From Phalacrocorax aristotelis (lineage: Eukaryota; Chordata; Aves; Suliformes; Phalacrocoracidae): DNA of 64,000 nucleotides. This document shows, piece after piece, positions 46,991 through 59,000 of the stretch (positions are counted from its first letter, which is position 1; the number at the start of each line of letters is the position of its first letter). Below the pieces are notes generated by a model that saw only the letters and a list, made by a program, of their open reading frames with translations, did not search any database and was not told where the DNA came from. A program made the translations under genes and the position numbers. Where the stretch lies: contig NC_134285.1 in NCBI RefSeq assembly GCF_949628215.1, positions 25,496,797 to 25,560,796 on the forward strand, given 5' to 3'.

Positions 46991-49900
46991 AGAAGAGGCC
47001 TCAGCAGTGGGGCTGTTGGGCAGGAGATGTGGTACAGTGTGGCTTTTGGGCCAGGCCCTGGTTTATTATGTGGTGAATTAAGGGTCGTAGTCTCAACATC
47101 TGCTGCAAAGCTTGGAGAGTTCCCACCTGCTGGCAAGCACCGACTGGGCCAGGGGTGCCCGAACGGGATGTCACCTCCCCAGGCTGACTGTTGTCAGTCA
47201 CCAGAGCATCACCTCCTGATGTTTAGCTCCCCATGATCCCATTTTTCACAGATCCAAGGGCCCAGGCAAATTGGCTGCAGTGCTGATGGCCCACGTGTGC
47301 TATGCTGGCTGGGTGCAGGGCTGCTGCTGGCCCCGCGTGCCCCCTTCTTGCACATAGCTCTGCAGGCCTTGTGTTTCAGCTGCTATCTGGCTGCATTTTA
47401 TTCCAACACGCTCCTTTTTCAGATCAAATTCCCCAAGTGCTGGGGGTGGATCCTTTTAATTTTCATTTGTTTCAAAGCCATACATGGGTTAGAAGCATGA
47501 CAGAAATGCACCCTGGAGTGCAGGAAATGGCCTACTTAGCTGCAGGAGCAGAGCAGGCTTTTCCACCACTGCTGACTCCCAGGACCCCATCCCTCCGGGG
47601 GACCAGGACAGCTGCCTGCTTCTCTCATGGGTGTGTGTTTCTGGAGGCTCTTTTTGGGAGATGTTCGGACCCACCATAAAGCCCTCCTAGTCTGAAAGGG
47701 GACAGAGATCTGAGAAGTGTTGAGTTCTCACAGCTTGTGCAAGCTGATGGCTGGGGAGGAGGAGGACTTGCATCAGGCCCTCACAGAGGGAAAGGCAGGG
47801 CACAGAAGGGATTCACCCTGCCAGCAGCACCCAGGGGTGGGCTGCACACTGCTCTGCCTTAATACCACTTGAGAATGCACAGAGTCTGTTCTTGCTGTGT
47901 CTGCGATGTCTGGATCCGGATGCATGTGCCTATCTAAATCTTTGCCTTAGCAGGGCTAGCAGGAACATGAGGCCTCCTGGGCTGAGAAGTCTTCCCCAAA
48001 GGAGCTGAATTTGCCCAGTGGGTCCCAGGAAGACTGAGAACCTTCGTATTAAAGCCAGCTTACTTGCCAGAGAGCTCACAGAAAGGGCTCAGCCAAGGAG
48101 GAATTGCACCAGCACTAGCAGCTGTTATAGAAGGAAGAACAAGAAGCAGGGCTGTGTGCCCATGGGAGGGCAGTGAGCTAGGCAGAGAGAGTGCTAACAG
48201 GGCTGCTGGAGCAGAGGCAAGTGAGCATTAAGCCGTCCAGCTTTTAATCTTATTCAATGGCTCTGTTGGGTGTACTGAACTCTCCAGAGATCCAACCTTC
48301 TCTCAGACTTACTGTGGTTTTGCCTTTGGTTGAAAAAACACAGTAGCAGCAGAAAATGGAGTCTCTCCATAATGTCTTTGGGGCCTGGGGAAGGTGGAGT
48401 CCCCAGGCACCTGAGAGAAAGACAGCAGTGAACCCTGGCCCCTATTTACTTTACATCCTGAGTTTTTCCCAGCCAAACCTTGCTCCATGAATGCAAGCAG
48501 ATTGTCTCTGAATGTACTCCACTAGAAATCACATCTACAGTTCAGATTTGTTCTTGGGCACTGACCCTTCCTCCCACCACTCATTTATCTTACTGAGGCT
48601 AATACCATACCTTCAGACTTTATGTTTTAATGACAAATATCAGTGCTTGTAGAGGCTGGGAGTCCCCTGTGCGTCCATCTGCACAGATACCCGCAGTGGC
48701 ATCCATGCATGGGTTGCTTGGGGGCCTTGACCATCTTGGTTAGCAGTCCTGGGATTCAATTCAGTGGATGCTCTCAGATGTCAGGGAGTCAAAAAGGCAA
48801 CAGAGCAGCTCTTCAGCCTGGGAAGAAAAGAAAGAAGGGGTTGGGGGGAGAACTGTGATTTCTCTGCATCGCAAAGAAACTTCTTTTCAGAGGTAGGTTT
48901 CTCGTGTGTGCTGCCAGCAGGCAGCATAGTGAGGGTGTTTACCAGGTTGAATTAATCCCAGCACAGAGGTGGCTATGAGTGTCCCACAGCAGGGAAATGT
49001 CTGCTACTTGTAACCGTTGTTTGGCCATTCCCAAGATTCACATTTTCATGGAACTGAAGAAAACCAACAACATGCAACATGCCAGGTGGGAAATCTAACT
49101 CCCTCCCCCAGCTCTTCTGCCTCTCCTTCCCAAAACTCACTCCTGTGCAGCTCTATTGGCGTGGCTGCTTCAGAGATGGGGAGCCCAGCTTAGCACCAAG
49201 GGCTTCAGGACCAGTTTGTAACTCTGATTATGCTAGTGAACACCATGTTCCTGTAAAGCATTATACACGCTGTGGTGTCAGTCTGCTCCACACAGCCCTT
49301 GGGGCCCTCCTCCTGCCAGCACTCTGCTTCTCCTCGTAGGCTTTTAGTTCTCTTTTATAGGACTCCAGCCCTTCTGCGTGCTGCTGAGGGGCTAAGGATC
49401 ATGCCAAGGGCGGCTGGGATGTGGTTTCCCTGAGTTGCTCTGCTCCAGTCCCAGGTTTCAGCTGCCTCTGCAGGGAGGGAGATGCTGGAGCAGGCATTGT
49501 GGCTGCTGGCAACAGCTCAGGGCTCCAGGCAGAGTGGAGGGATTAGCTCTGCCTGCCAGTGGAGGTTCAAGTGCACATCTGTGGGATTTTACTGAGGAAT
49601 GGCTGTGCAGAGACCATGGCAGCTCCCTGCTCTGACCCGCTAACGGTGGCAGGTCAATGACATACTGCACCATCGCTGAGGGACAGCCACTCCAGCCTCA
49701 CGATCTCATCCCAGCATGCAAGGAGAAACTGTTCAGTCACAGGACATCCCAGTTGTGAGGCTGAGCACAGCACTCCCTGACAGCTCCCACATTGCTGGGA
49801 GATTCCAGCCTGGGTATGGCCCAGGTGCAGGGACATCTGCAACTGCCTCACACGGACCCTCGGGAAGTTCAACAGGCCCTTAACAGTGGCACCAACAAAA

Positions 49901-52900
49901 TGTGGCTCTATCGCTTCCAGATGTGAGCTGCTGTGTGTGCCCGAGCAAAGCCCGCATGGGTAGCTGGCATCTGCAGAATCACTGTCTGAGAATAAGGAAC
50001 TTTCAGTGTGAATTCAACTGCTCCTAAGGCAGGTGTTTCAAATAGGGCAGGTGAAAAGTGCTTTAGAAATGCTTGCTTCTCTCAGTGACTGCAGTGGGAG
50101 GCAAGACAACTATCCCTGACACAGATGCCAGCACTGAAAGAGTCTGAATTTGGAAAGCTGATTTTTCATCCTATTGCCTAGTCCCCGATCACCCAGGGAG
50201 CAAGTTTGAAATTCCTTTTCACTTCCATGGCTCGACTCCACCAGTAGACACTACAGCTCTGCTCAGACCATGAGGATTTGAAATCCATGTTCATTTAACC
50301 CTCCTGAACTTTGCCTAATATCGTGTTGCTCGTTAGCTTTGACCTGAAAAGCCTGGCTGACATTTCATAAACTCATTAGCAAGAGATCAGAGGATCAAAC
50401 ATTGCTTCTAGGGACATCTTTTGATGTACAGTTATTCCCTGGTGAGCTTGCTCTTCAGATCTTGCTCTGAGATTTCTAAACCTACCCTGAATTTCAGAGC
50501 AAAAGGCCCATTTGAAAATAAACATTACTTGCTGCTGTGCTTCTTGTAACCCACAATGAGGAATGCTGCACCCACCACTGTCCCAGGACTAGCCTCATGG
50601 TCTAAACTCTGAACTGCTGTGAGTAGCCCCTGCTTCCATCAGTGACAGAGGGATTTGATTCAGTGTCCCAGGCTTCCAGAAGCAGAGAGAAGGGCTGAGC
50701 ATATTTGCTTTTTACTCTTATTTATCACAGAAAGTACTACAAGCCTCTTTCTGATAGGTTGATTCCCCATAGCCATGAAGCAGAAGGGATTTTATGTCAG
50801 CCAGAGATGTGTAATGTCCTTTTCAAAGCAAATCAGAAGCCAGCCCAGACTTGCTGCCCTGTCACATTTCTTGGCAACAGCCTGGCACCCTGGAAGCAGT
50901 AAGCACTGTACTATGACAGCCTTGCAGCTATTGCAGAGCTGTGCAGGCAGACCTTCCCAGGCACTGCAGCACGTACAATCCCAGCTACGCCTGGGGAGGA
51001 TTTTACTGCGCCTTAGGGAAAGCTGCTGAGAACAGCAGCTGTATGACTTTTGGGAAGTTTGGAGTAGGTTTGCCTGTGTTAAAAGCAGGAACACAGACTT
51101 CAAAGAGGGCTCTGTGTCTTTTAAGGCTCAATCCTTAGAGCACTGGTACTGAAGGCAGCAGCTCTGATACATTATATGAGGTTACAAACACATCTCACTT
51201 TCCTGCTGGTTTTCTTGGGAAGCAAAAGGGATCCACAGGAGATGCTTGTCCATTTCCTGCTGTTTCTCATTCTCCCCAATTCTTTTACATCTCCTAGCTC
51301 TAACTCTTCAGGCACACCCTCCCATATCCAAATCTCTTGCTTGTTTTGTACTAAATTTTGATGATTACAGCCAGAGTTTTAAAGGTGTGCAGTTTATTCC
51401 CATTAGGTGCCCACATGTCTATAAAAACCTGGAGCTTAGTGTTTCCTTTCTTGCAATAAGCTACTGAGAAAATATTCAGCTAGCCCATCACTGGAATCGC
51501 TAATAGCTTAATTTCTCATCTTCCATTTGGTCTTCGGGTTCTGAAACACGACTTCCCAAACATAGGACAAGTGCCAGCTTGGCAGTAGGGCTGAATGAAC
51601 ATTGACAAGTTTTACAGATATCTTATGAAGTGTTGGTTCTTCATAAAAAGTAACTGACGTCTACAGAAAATATTAAATCTTTATCAAAGTCTCAAAATAT
51701 TTTGATTCAAAGTAGTGCCACTGGTGTAATATGGAAGACAGTTTGACAGGGTTTTGGTCCCACCTTCTACCATGTGCTGGGCTCTTAGTATAAGCCAAGG
51801 CTTGGGGCTGCCATGAGACACCACCTCTGTCGCATAGGAATTGAATTTTTTTCTAAAATTCAAACAATTTTGACAAGTTTCAATCATCACAGAGGCACAA
51901 CGGACACATATCTGTACCATAAACTTCTCTACTTGTCTGTTTCTCATTTGGGGGATAAAGGAGATGCCATGCAGTGTCCAGGACTGACTGCTTCTGCCAA
52001 CAGACACTGGGGGTAAAGGAAAATGGAAACTAGTGTTACTTTGTCATCTAAGCTGTCAGAGACTGCAGATGACCTGGCTTTGAGGAGCACTATGCTCTGT
52101 GCCAGCAGCTCTGGCCATGTGCATCTGTTACTGAACTTCTTTACACAGATAAACCCTGGGGTTTACAAAGCTTTGTATAAATGGATTTGGATCCTTAAAA
52201 CATAAGCCTTCAAACAAACAGTAATGACCCATTGCATAATGGGGTCTCTGGGGCAGTGGGAAATATGCATAAATGTAGATACATACCTCTGTGCAGGTTT
52301 TTTTTTCCTCAGCAAAGGTAATGTGCCTGTTTTTCCCAAACCCAGGACTTTCTAAGCTGCCTTCAGCAGTAGGGTCTGCTTCCTTAGACCTTGTTTTACT
52401 CTGGTCCACCTCAAGCCACACACAAGTTGACCACAAGACATATTCTAGAGAAATTCAAAGACAAGATAAAAATTTCAAAAGTGCCTTTTAAACTAACTCA
52501 ATACTCAAGAGTCTTAGGCTTGAAAACTCTCAAGAGGCTTTGGAAACCACTCCTTGCTCCCTGCCCCCATATCCAGGTATTGAGCTTCGCAACAGTTTTC
52601 CTCTCAGTGGTTTTCAACAGTGCCAAGATTTTACATCTCATGTGTTCATTTTTTGATTTCTACACCTCCTTTCCCTCCAAAGCTCCCAGAGATGAGCTTC
52701 CTGTAGGGATAACATCACTCCCTGCTAACAGCAATTAACACTTGGTAAGAATGTTTCATCAGAGAGAATAACATCCAGCTAAGTTCCTTAACACTTGACT
52801 TTTGTTCTGATTGCACTGAGTTGTCTAAAACCGGGAAGGTGTAAGGTGTAGCCTACACCCTGATTTTCTTCTGATGCAGCTAGGTTTTTGGTGTGCTTTA

Positions 52901-54340
52901 GTCAAACACTGCTTACTGAATTCAGTACAATGTCAACTAGGTGAGTTACTAAAGACCGTGCACAACATAGTTAGGTCGTAACAACCTCACGGGCATCTGA
53001 AAGTACATTTTAAAAGCTCAAATAACCATAGAGGAGTAATCACTATTAAATCAGTATCACCTATTAAGGTAGCTAAATCTAGTTTGTCATGCATAAAAAG
53101 CAGAGCATGCCTTTCTTCCAGTTGTTGCTTTGAACCTGCTTGTAAATTCTTCCCCCTGCAGCTAGGAAATCTGGCTGTAAAAACAAGTTATGACAGGGAA
53201 AATTCAAATGCTTTATACTGGAGATCCAGGCAGCCGGATGCTGACAGAACAAGAGAGGCAGGTCTCACATAGTTTTTCCTTGTCTGCAGATAGGATTGTG
53301 TCACCTCCTCCTCTGGATTCTCTCCCTGGTCCCCACTGCTCTTAGGCTGTGCTTCAGCTTCCCCACCTCTTCCAAACACTTACTTCACTCTGCCCTATGA
53401 GTTGCCCTTGGCACCTTCCCCAGTTCCTACTTTGGCTCCACTCTTGGCAGTCAGTCAAACTCACAGGCCGCTTTTGTGCCCCCACCTGCATAAATTTTGT
53501 CCCTTTCTCTGTTCTTCCTGCCCTTTGGTACAGAAATAATGCCTTCATAGATGTCCAGAGAACAGAGTGGGCACTGCTGCTGCTGAACAATGATCAGAGC
53601 GGGCACCACAGCTGCTGAACGATGATCACTACACATTTACGTGGGGCTGTGTCTGTCTTTAAGGCAACTGCTCGGCACAGCACATCCTCCAATGATTGAA
53701 TGTGTCTCCTTTGTGTGCCACTGCTAGAGCTGGCTTAGGAAAGCTTTAATAGGCTCTGAGCTACGAGCAGTTATACTAGCAAAGCCCGCATCGCTCCTCT
53801 CAACACCTGATTCCTACGTATCACAGCCCATCTCTGACATCATATCCTAGGCTTCCATACAGATGGCAATGTTTCTGCCTCTGGCACAAAGCCTAAGTAA
53901 CGTGGCTCAGCTGTGAATCAAATCCCAGGGCTGTAAAATAATCTCTTACACTGTGGTGCTTCAGCAATGCAGCTGAAAAGCAGGCCAAAACCTGTGCAGG
54001 TATCGGAATCCTGGGCTGTGCCGGTAAGAGTGAAATAAATGTACAGTGATTTACTCAGTACAAGAAAGGTCATGTGGTGTAATTCACCTCAGATATTAAT
54101 TTGAAATGTTTATAAACTAGGCAATGAATATATCTTAGCATGAAGTGTCCTTATAAGACAGTAGTTAAGTCAGGCTGGGTTTTCAAAGATATTTGCAAAG
54201 CTGATTTTAAACAGTATGATAGCTTATGGTACAATAAGGGTATGATTTTACTGTTGGCTAATGTTGATCTACCTGGGATCACTGCCCTTGGGCCCACCTT
54301 GTTGCCCCTCCCTTCCACAGGCATCATCGATCACGAAGGC
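46991..54340. other. Intergenic DNA between the old repeats and the minus-strand gene
   Basis: No exon chain could be built on either strand. Open frames stay below about 135 codons and carry no domain. A minus-strand poly(A) signal candidate ends the region. Distal exons of the minus-strand gene could lie here unrecognised. Confidence 0.35.
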
Positions 54341-54343
54341 AAA

Positions 54344-54349
54344 TTTATT
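54344..54349 (-). terminator. Candidate poly(A) signal of the minus-strand gene
   Basis: TTTATT on the plus strand is AATAAA on the minus strand, about 340 bases after the stop codon of the candidate terminal exon. It is useful only if that exon is real. Confidence 0.3.
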
Positions 54350-54687
54350 TTTTTTGTTAGAGCTGGATCATGCAGCCATTTAAACACTAGTTCTGTCACT
54401 GGAGTAAGAGGCAGAGTGAATCCTGCCATTTGGGAGTGCCTCCTAACAGCCATAATTCATGCACATGTATTCTGCAGATCAGCAAGGAAGTTTATCCTTG
54501 GTACAGACAGCCACACTGGGACAGACCAGGATGAGGAGTGAAAGACGCAGCTGAGACTGGCACCTCATCCTCTCCGCTTCATTCTCAGCCCCTTGGCTCA
54601 CTGTGAGCAGCAATGAGAATCCACTGCAAGGTTTGCTCTGGGGGTGCTGCCTTGAGACTGGCAAACTTAAAACTTACCAAGTTAAGC

Positions 54688-54874
54688 CTACAAAAGAGGG
54701 AAGCACTGGGTTGCAGCTGATCTTGTTATGCAGCACCCATGACTCTGATGAGCAAAACCCTGGGGAAAATAGAGATGTGGGGATCCTGTATTGGCTGACA
54801 GCTCTGCTGAGAGCCACTCTACCAGAACACCCTTCAGCAGTGATCTCTGTGGTTCCCTACAGCTCACTTTTTCT
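54688..54874 (-). CDS. Candidate terminal coding exon of the NDK-like gene
   Basis: On the minus strand a long pyrimidine tract (CCCCCTCTTTCCCTGGTTTA) precedes CAG at the 54874 boundary. The exon then supplies exactly the one base needed to complete the split codon left by exon e, and stays open for 61 codons to TAG at 54690-54688. Poly(A) signal AATAAA lies about 340 bases further. The peptide (start EKVSCREPQRSLLKG) shows no clear NDK C-terminal motif, so the assignment rests on splice phase and layout. A frame this long is not rare by chance. Confidence 0.3.
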
Positions 54875-56005
54875 CTGTAAACCAGGGAAAGAGGGGGAGA
54901 AAACTCCTTAAAAAGGTCTTGGATAACTTGCTCTTTGCTTCCTCTTAGTGTTGTACCTTGCAGGGTGAAAAGTTTGGGATGTGGCTCTCAAGGTTGTGAT
55001 TTTAAAATTAATGGGAGTAATGTCTAAATTTTCTTATTAGCTTAAAAGCATTTTTGAAAAGTTACTGATGAAATTTGTTCCAACCGTTCTTCCCTGGTGC
55101 GGCCTTGTGACCAAGCACCGCAATGTTTCATCAAAGTACGAGAACTCCAAGGTGTCTATCAGCTTGGGTGTTCAGGTTTGATCCCCTTGATGCTTGTAAA
55201 CTCCAGCATCCTTGAGTTCCTTATGCCTTTTCCATTGACAGTGTTATCTGGAAGTCCTCCAGATGGAACAGCCTAAGTCAAAACCAGTGTGGCTGCTGGA
55301 CTGCTCTCTGCCCAATGTGTCAGAAAAAAAGACTCTCCTGGCTTCCTTTCACAGAGGAAACCATGTGCATGAATTAGACATCACATTGCCAAATACCAGT
55401 CCCGGTGCAAGGAAACTTTCCCTCTAGGAAACAGTGGGTTAATTGGAGTGATAATCATCCTGTTTCACTAATCAGTCCCTGTAGAGGGATTTTGTTTGTT
55501 TTACCAGGCTTATACATCCTCTACCCAGCATTTCTGGCGACTTATTTAAGAGGCTAATTCTTGATTTTGCTCTCTGGTGATCATTTTAAGTGTTTTTTTT
55601 TTTTATAGCAAACATAGAATCTGCTAAGATATTTCTCCTAGGAATTTTACTGACTCAGCAGGTCTATTCCCAATGTGAGCCCTTATTTCAGAGAATTCCC
55701 TGTATTCGCGGAACCATGCCGCCAAGTCTCACAGGCACTCCAAGTCCTTAACAAACAACACAACTCAGTACTTAAGGTCCTGAGTATAGAACACATGACT
55801 TTGAAGCTGGGGAACACTCTGAGGTATTGACCTGTTAACAACATAACTTAGGAAGAATAGGTTGCCTTTGAGTGGCACCTGACCTCATGGGAGTCTGAAC
55901 TGGAAGTGAATTGCAGAGAGAAAAGTCAGCTGCCCTTCTTCAGATCACAAGCTCTCCAGCAGGGGGTTGAGACAGTGCTGTTAAAGCGATATTGTCCTCA
56001 CTTAC

Positions 56006-56091
56006 CTGTCTAGCAGGGAGTTGAAACAAATGACCGCATTGCCTCGCTGTGCTGCTAGCACCAGACACAAACCATGCATTAAGAGGGTACA
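56006..56091 (-). CDS. NDK-like gene, exon e
   Basis: 86 bp. The acceptor is TTCTTCCCTCTCTTGTAG, with an excellent pyrimidine tract, and the donor is a consensus CAG/GTAAGTG. Phase 0 in, phase 2 out. The 28 codons include CLVLAAQRGNAVICFNSLLD, which matches the NDK strand plus G-x-NAV helix start. The catalytic Arg/His positions are not evident, suggesting a structural, non-catalytic domain. Confidence 0.7.
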
Positions 56092-59000
56092 CTACAAGAG
56101 AGGGAAGAACAGAGCTTTGGTGTTGCTATCCTCTTAAATCTGTAGGCCTCACTGATGAACTGCTGACAGCACAGGTAACTGCTTGTGTGATGTGTGAGGG
56201 GATGAAAATCATAAAGCAACACACCCTTTCAAATTGAAAGAGTATCATGTAGGAACTGTTAGTTATCCCGCTCCTATGGCATACTATTATTCCTGTCCCC
56301 TTCTCTCAGAGTGAAAATAAGCAGATTACTTAGGTGTGTTAGTCACTAAGTCTGCTGGAAGCAGGAATACAGAGATAACAGTAAAGGTTTAGGTATTGTA
56401 GCAGAAACAGTTATTACTTGAAGGAACCCAACTCCTTTCTGGCAAGGGAAAGCAAATGCTGTAGTATTCACCTTTGGCTCAGCAGTGCCAGACCCTTCTG
56501 GAAACATGCCAGCTCTGCCCAGAGTAATTCATCTTTGACAGGAGGAAGTGTTTCCATGGCCAGGAGAGCAGTACCGCTGCCACAGCTCTCCCTCCTACAT
56601 GCTGATTCACTTTGTGCTTCCTAGAGAGCTGTGCATGTTCCCGTGTGTGGAGGGATGGCATCCTCAGGGGAACTGCAGGAGAAGAAAGTAGTGCTTAGAC
56701 TAATTGGATGCTAGACGTAATTGCTGTTCTGTACAGATGTACTTCAAAGGGATGCTGTCAGTTTAAAAAATCACAACCTGAAAAGATCTTACCTGTTCTT
56801 ATTACAGATAACACTCAAGACTCTTGCAACTGAAAGGCTGGGAGCATAAATGTTTGTCTGTATTTTTTCAGAGGGACTGCTGTGTGTCTCTGACAGCTTT
56901 TTGTTGATTGATACTTCCAGTATAAGTAGTTACCCCTCTTGTTTACTCTGAGCCCCGACAGCACTTTCTTGCATATTCTACCTTACTGCTTTACCCTAAT
57001 AAGGTTCCTGGAATGGTGGGCTTCTCTTACACCAAGTGCAAAGGGAAAAACAGTTTGGGCAGATACTTTGCTGGTGTAAAGCAATGCATCCACTATCCCC
57101 AGAAGTGCATGTCTTGATTAAGCCCCCTGAGCACTTGCTGAAACCCCATGCTGGACTGTGACTCGAGCTGTCAGCACCAACTAAGTGAGAAGCTAAATTA
57201 AATCTCTGTCCAGGACTCCAGGACACAGTCCAAAAAGTGGAAGGGTTATTTAACATTGTAGAAGAGGATTAATGGGGTGTGATTAGAGAAAAGGAAACAA
57301 ACTCTATTTATCTGGAAAAACAAGACAGGCTGCAGCAGCAGAACATACCTAATAGCAGCAGCTGCGCACTGATAGGTGAGTGGAATAAAACGTTTCACAG
57401 GGATGTGCCATTCACATTAAGGATCTGTTCATACATACTGATGTCAAGGTTAGGTGTCAGTGAGCTAGCGGAGATACAGGAACACAAGGTAGGGACTAGC
57501 GAGGCAAGGCACGTCGCCCACATTACTTAGCAGTGATATTACAGCACAGATGCAGTGCTGTGCTAATACTGCTACCAAAGCAAGTTTGCTCAGAGCTAGC
57601 CTGGATATCTTATCACAGCACGGCATTAAAAGGCTCTTCCTTTGTGCAAAAGCAGCAAAGCACAACTCCAGCGATTTCATACCTTTGCTGCAACACTGCA
57701 CTTTGCCCTGCTTAGCACCTCAGAGATGCAGTGAGCTTGTGGTGCATCCAGGACAGTGAGGCGTACTCCAGTCACTGTGAAATCTTTGCCAATAAGCTGA
57801 TCAAGCAGTTTGACATAAGGTAGGTACTCTGAACCCTGAAGAATTATCCCAGGCAATATCAAGCAAGTGGTTTGGCAGAAGTTATCAAGCAATGGCCGAT
57901 CTGATGGGAAAAGATCAAAACAAAACAGATGTTTATTTTATATCCACCCCCCCTCAACTGCTAGTCCTCTAAGTAATTCTTCTTTTCCACAGACAAGTAA
58001 CTGGAAGATCAGAAGAACTCAGGCATTGTCATATTGTTTGGGATGTTCACAGATGCAACTGCTCATCCTGAACTGTCAAAACTGCCGTATGCCTGCATGT
58101 ATGTATCTGGAGATCACAAGACAGCAGTAGTGACCTCATTTCAGGAGTCAGACGAGGACAGCTGCTGGTCTGCTACAGGAGATACTGTTCCATTTCATTT
58201 CTTCCAAGCAAAGAAATTTGTTAATGCAGCTGCTTTTATAATCCAAAATGTAATTCTGATCAGCATACATAAGACTTAATGTATCTCATATTTTCCTCAT
58301 GATAAATCTGTCTGTCCATTAGGCAGCAGCTTTGTGATAATTATTTGCTAAGAGGTTTATCTGTGTGCAAGAGCTACCTCTAGCGTTCAGATGAGACCAT
58401 AAAGTGAATGATGTGTCTGGCTTGCTGAAGGCACTTACTCTATTGTGCCTGACAGTTCAGGGATCACATGTACTTGCTTTTCCAGAACAGTAACTCTTTG
58501 AAATACATTTTCTGAGACACAAACATCAGGGCTGTGCACTGGTTTCCTTTTTACTCTGCTTAGACATCTTCAAAGCAAAAAAAGTCCTCATGCAGCAGGA
58601 AATCAGGGACACATATTTTGAAATTTGCTCCCAGCACTGCGCTGTACAAAGCTTGCAGAATACTTGTGCTCTCTCCACAACACTCATTTTATTTTATTTT
58701 CTGCAATCTCTTCTAAAAATCAAGAAGCACTTCAGTCACAGCAGACCTGTGCTACAGTGCTACAGGCCTGGTCCTTTCCCATCCTGCAGTAGGTTGTTGG
58801 GGCAAATACCCTGTCTGTCAGCAATAGCAACACAGGATACTTTGGACTGGGAACACCTGCAAGTCTTCTCTCACTGCAGCTTTGTACTCTGAACACAGCT
58901 TGAGCTGACATACCCCGCAAGAAACACAACGATGTGATCACATCTCTGCAGCTACCCAAATGAGAAGGTCAGACAGCTACATGCAGAACAGCCCAGTCGT

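Noticed and set aside
54140-54541. 133-codon plus-strand frame
   Set aside because: No domain or splice partners; it overlaps the proposed 3' UTR region of the minus-strand gene.
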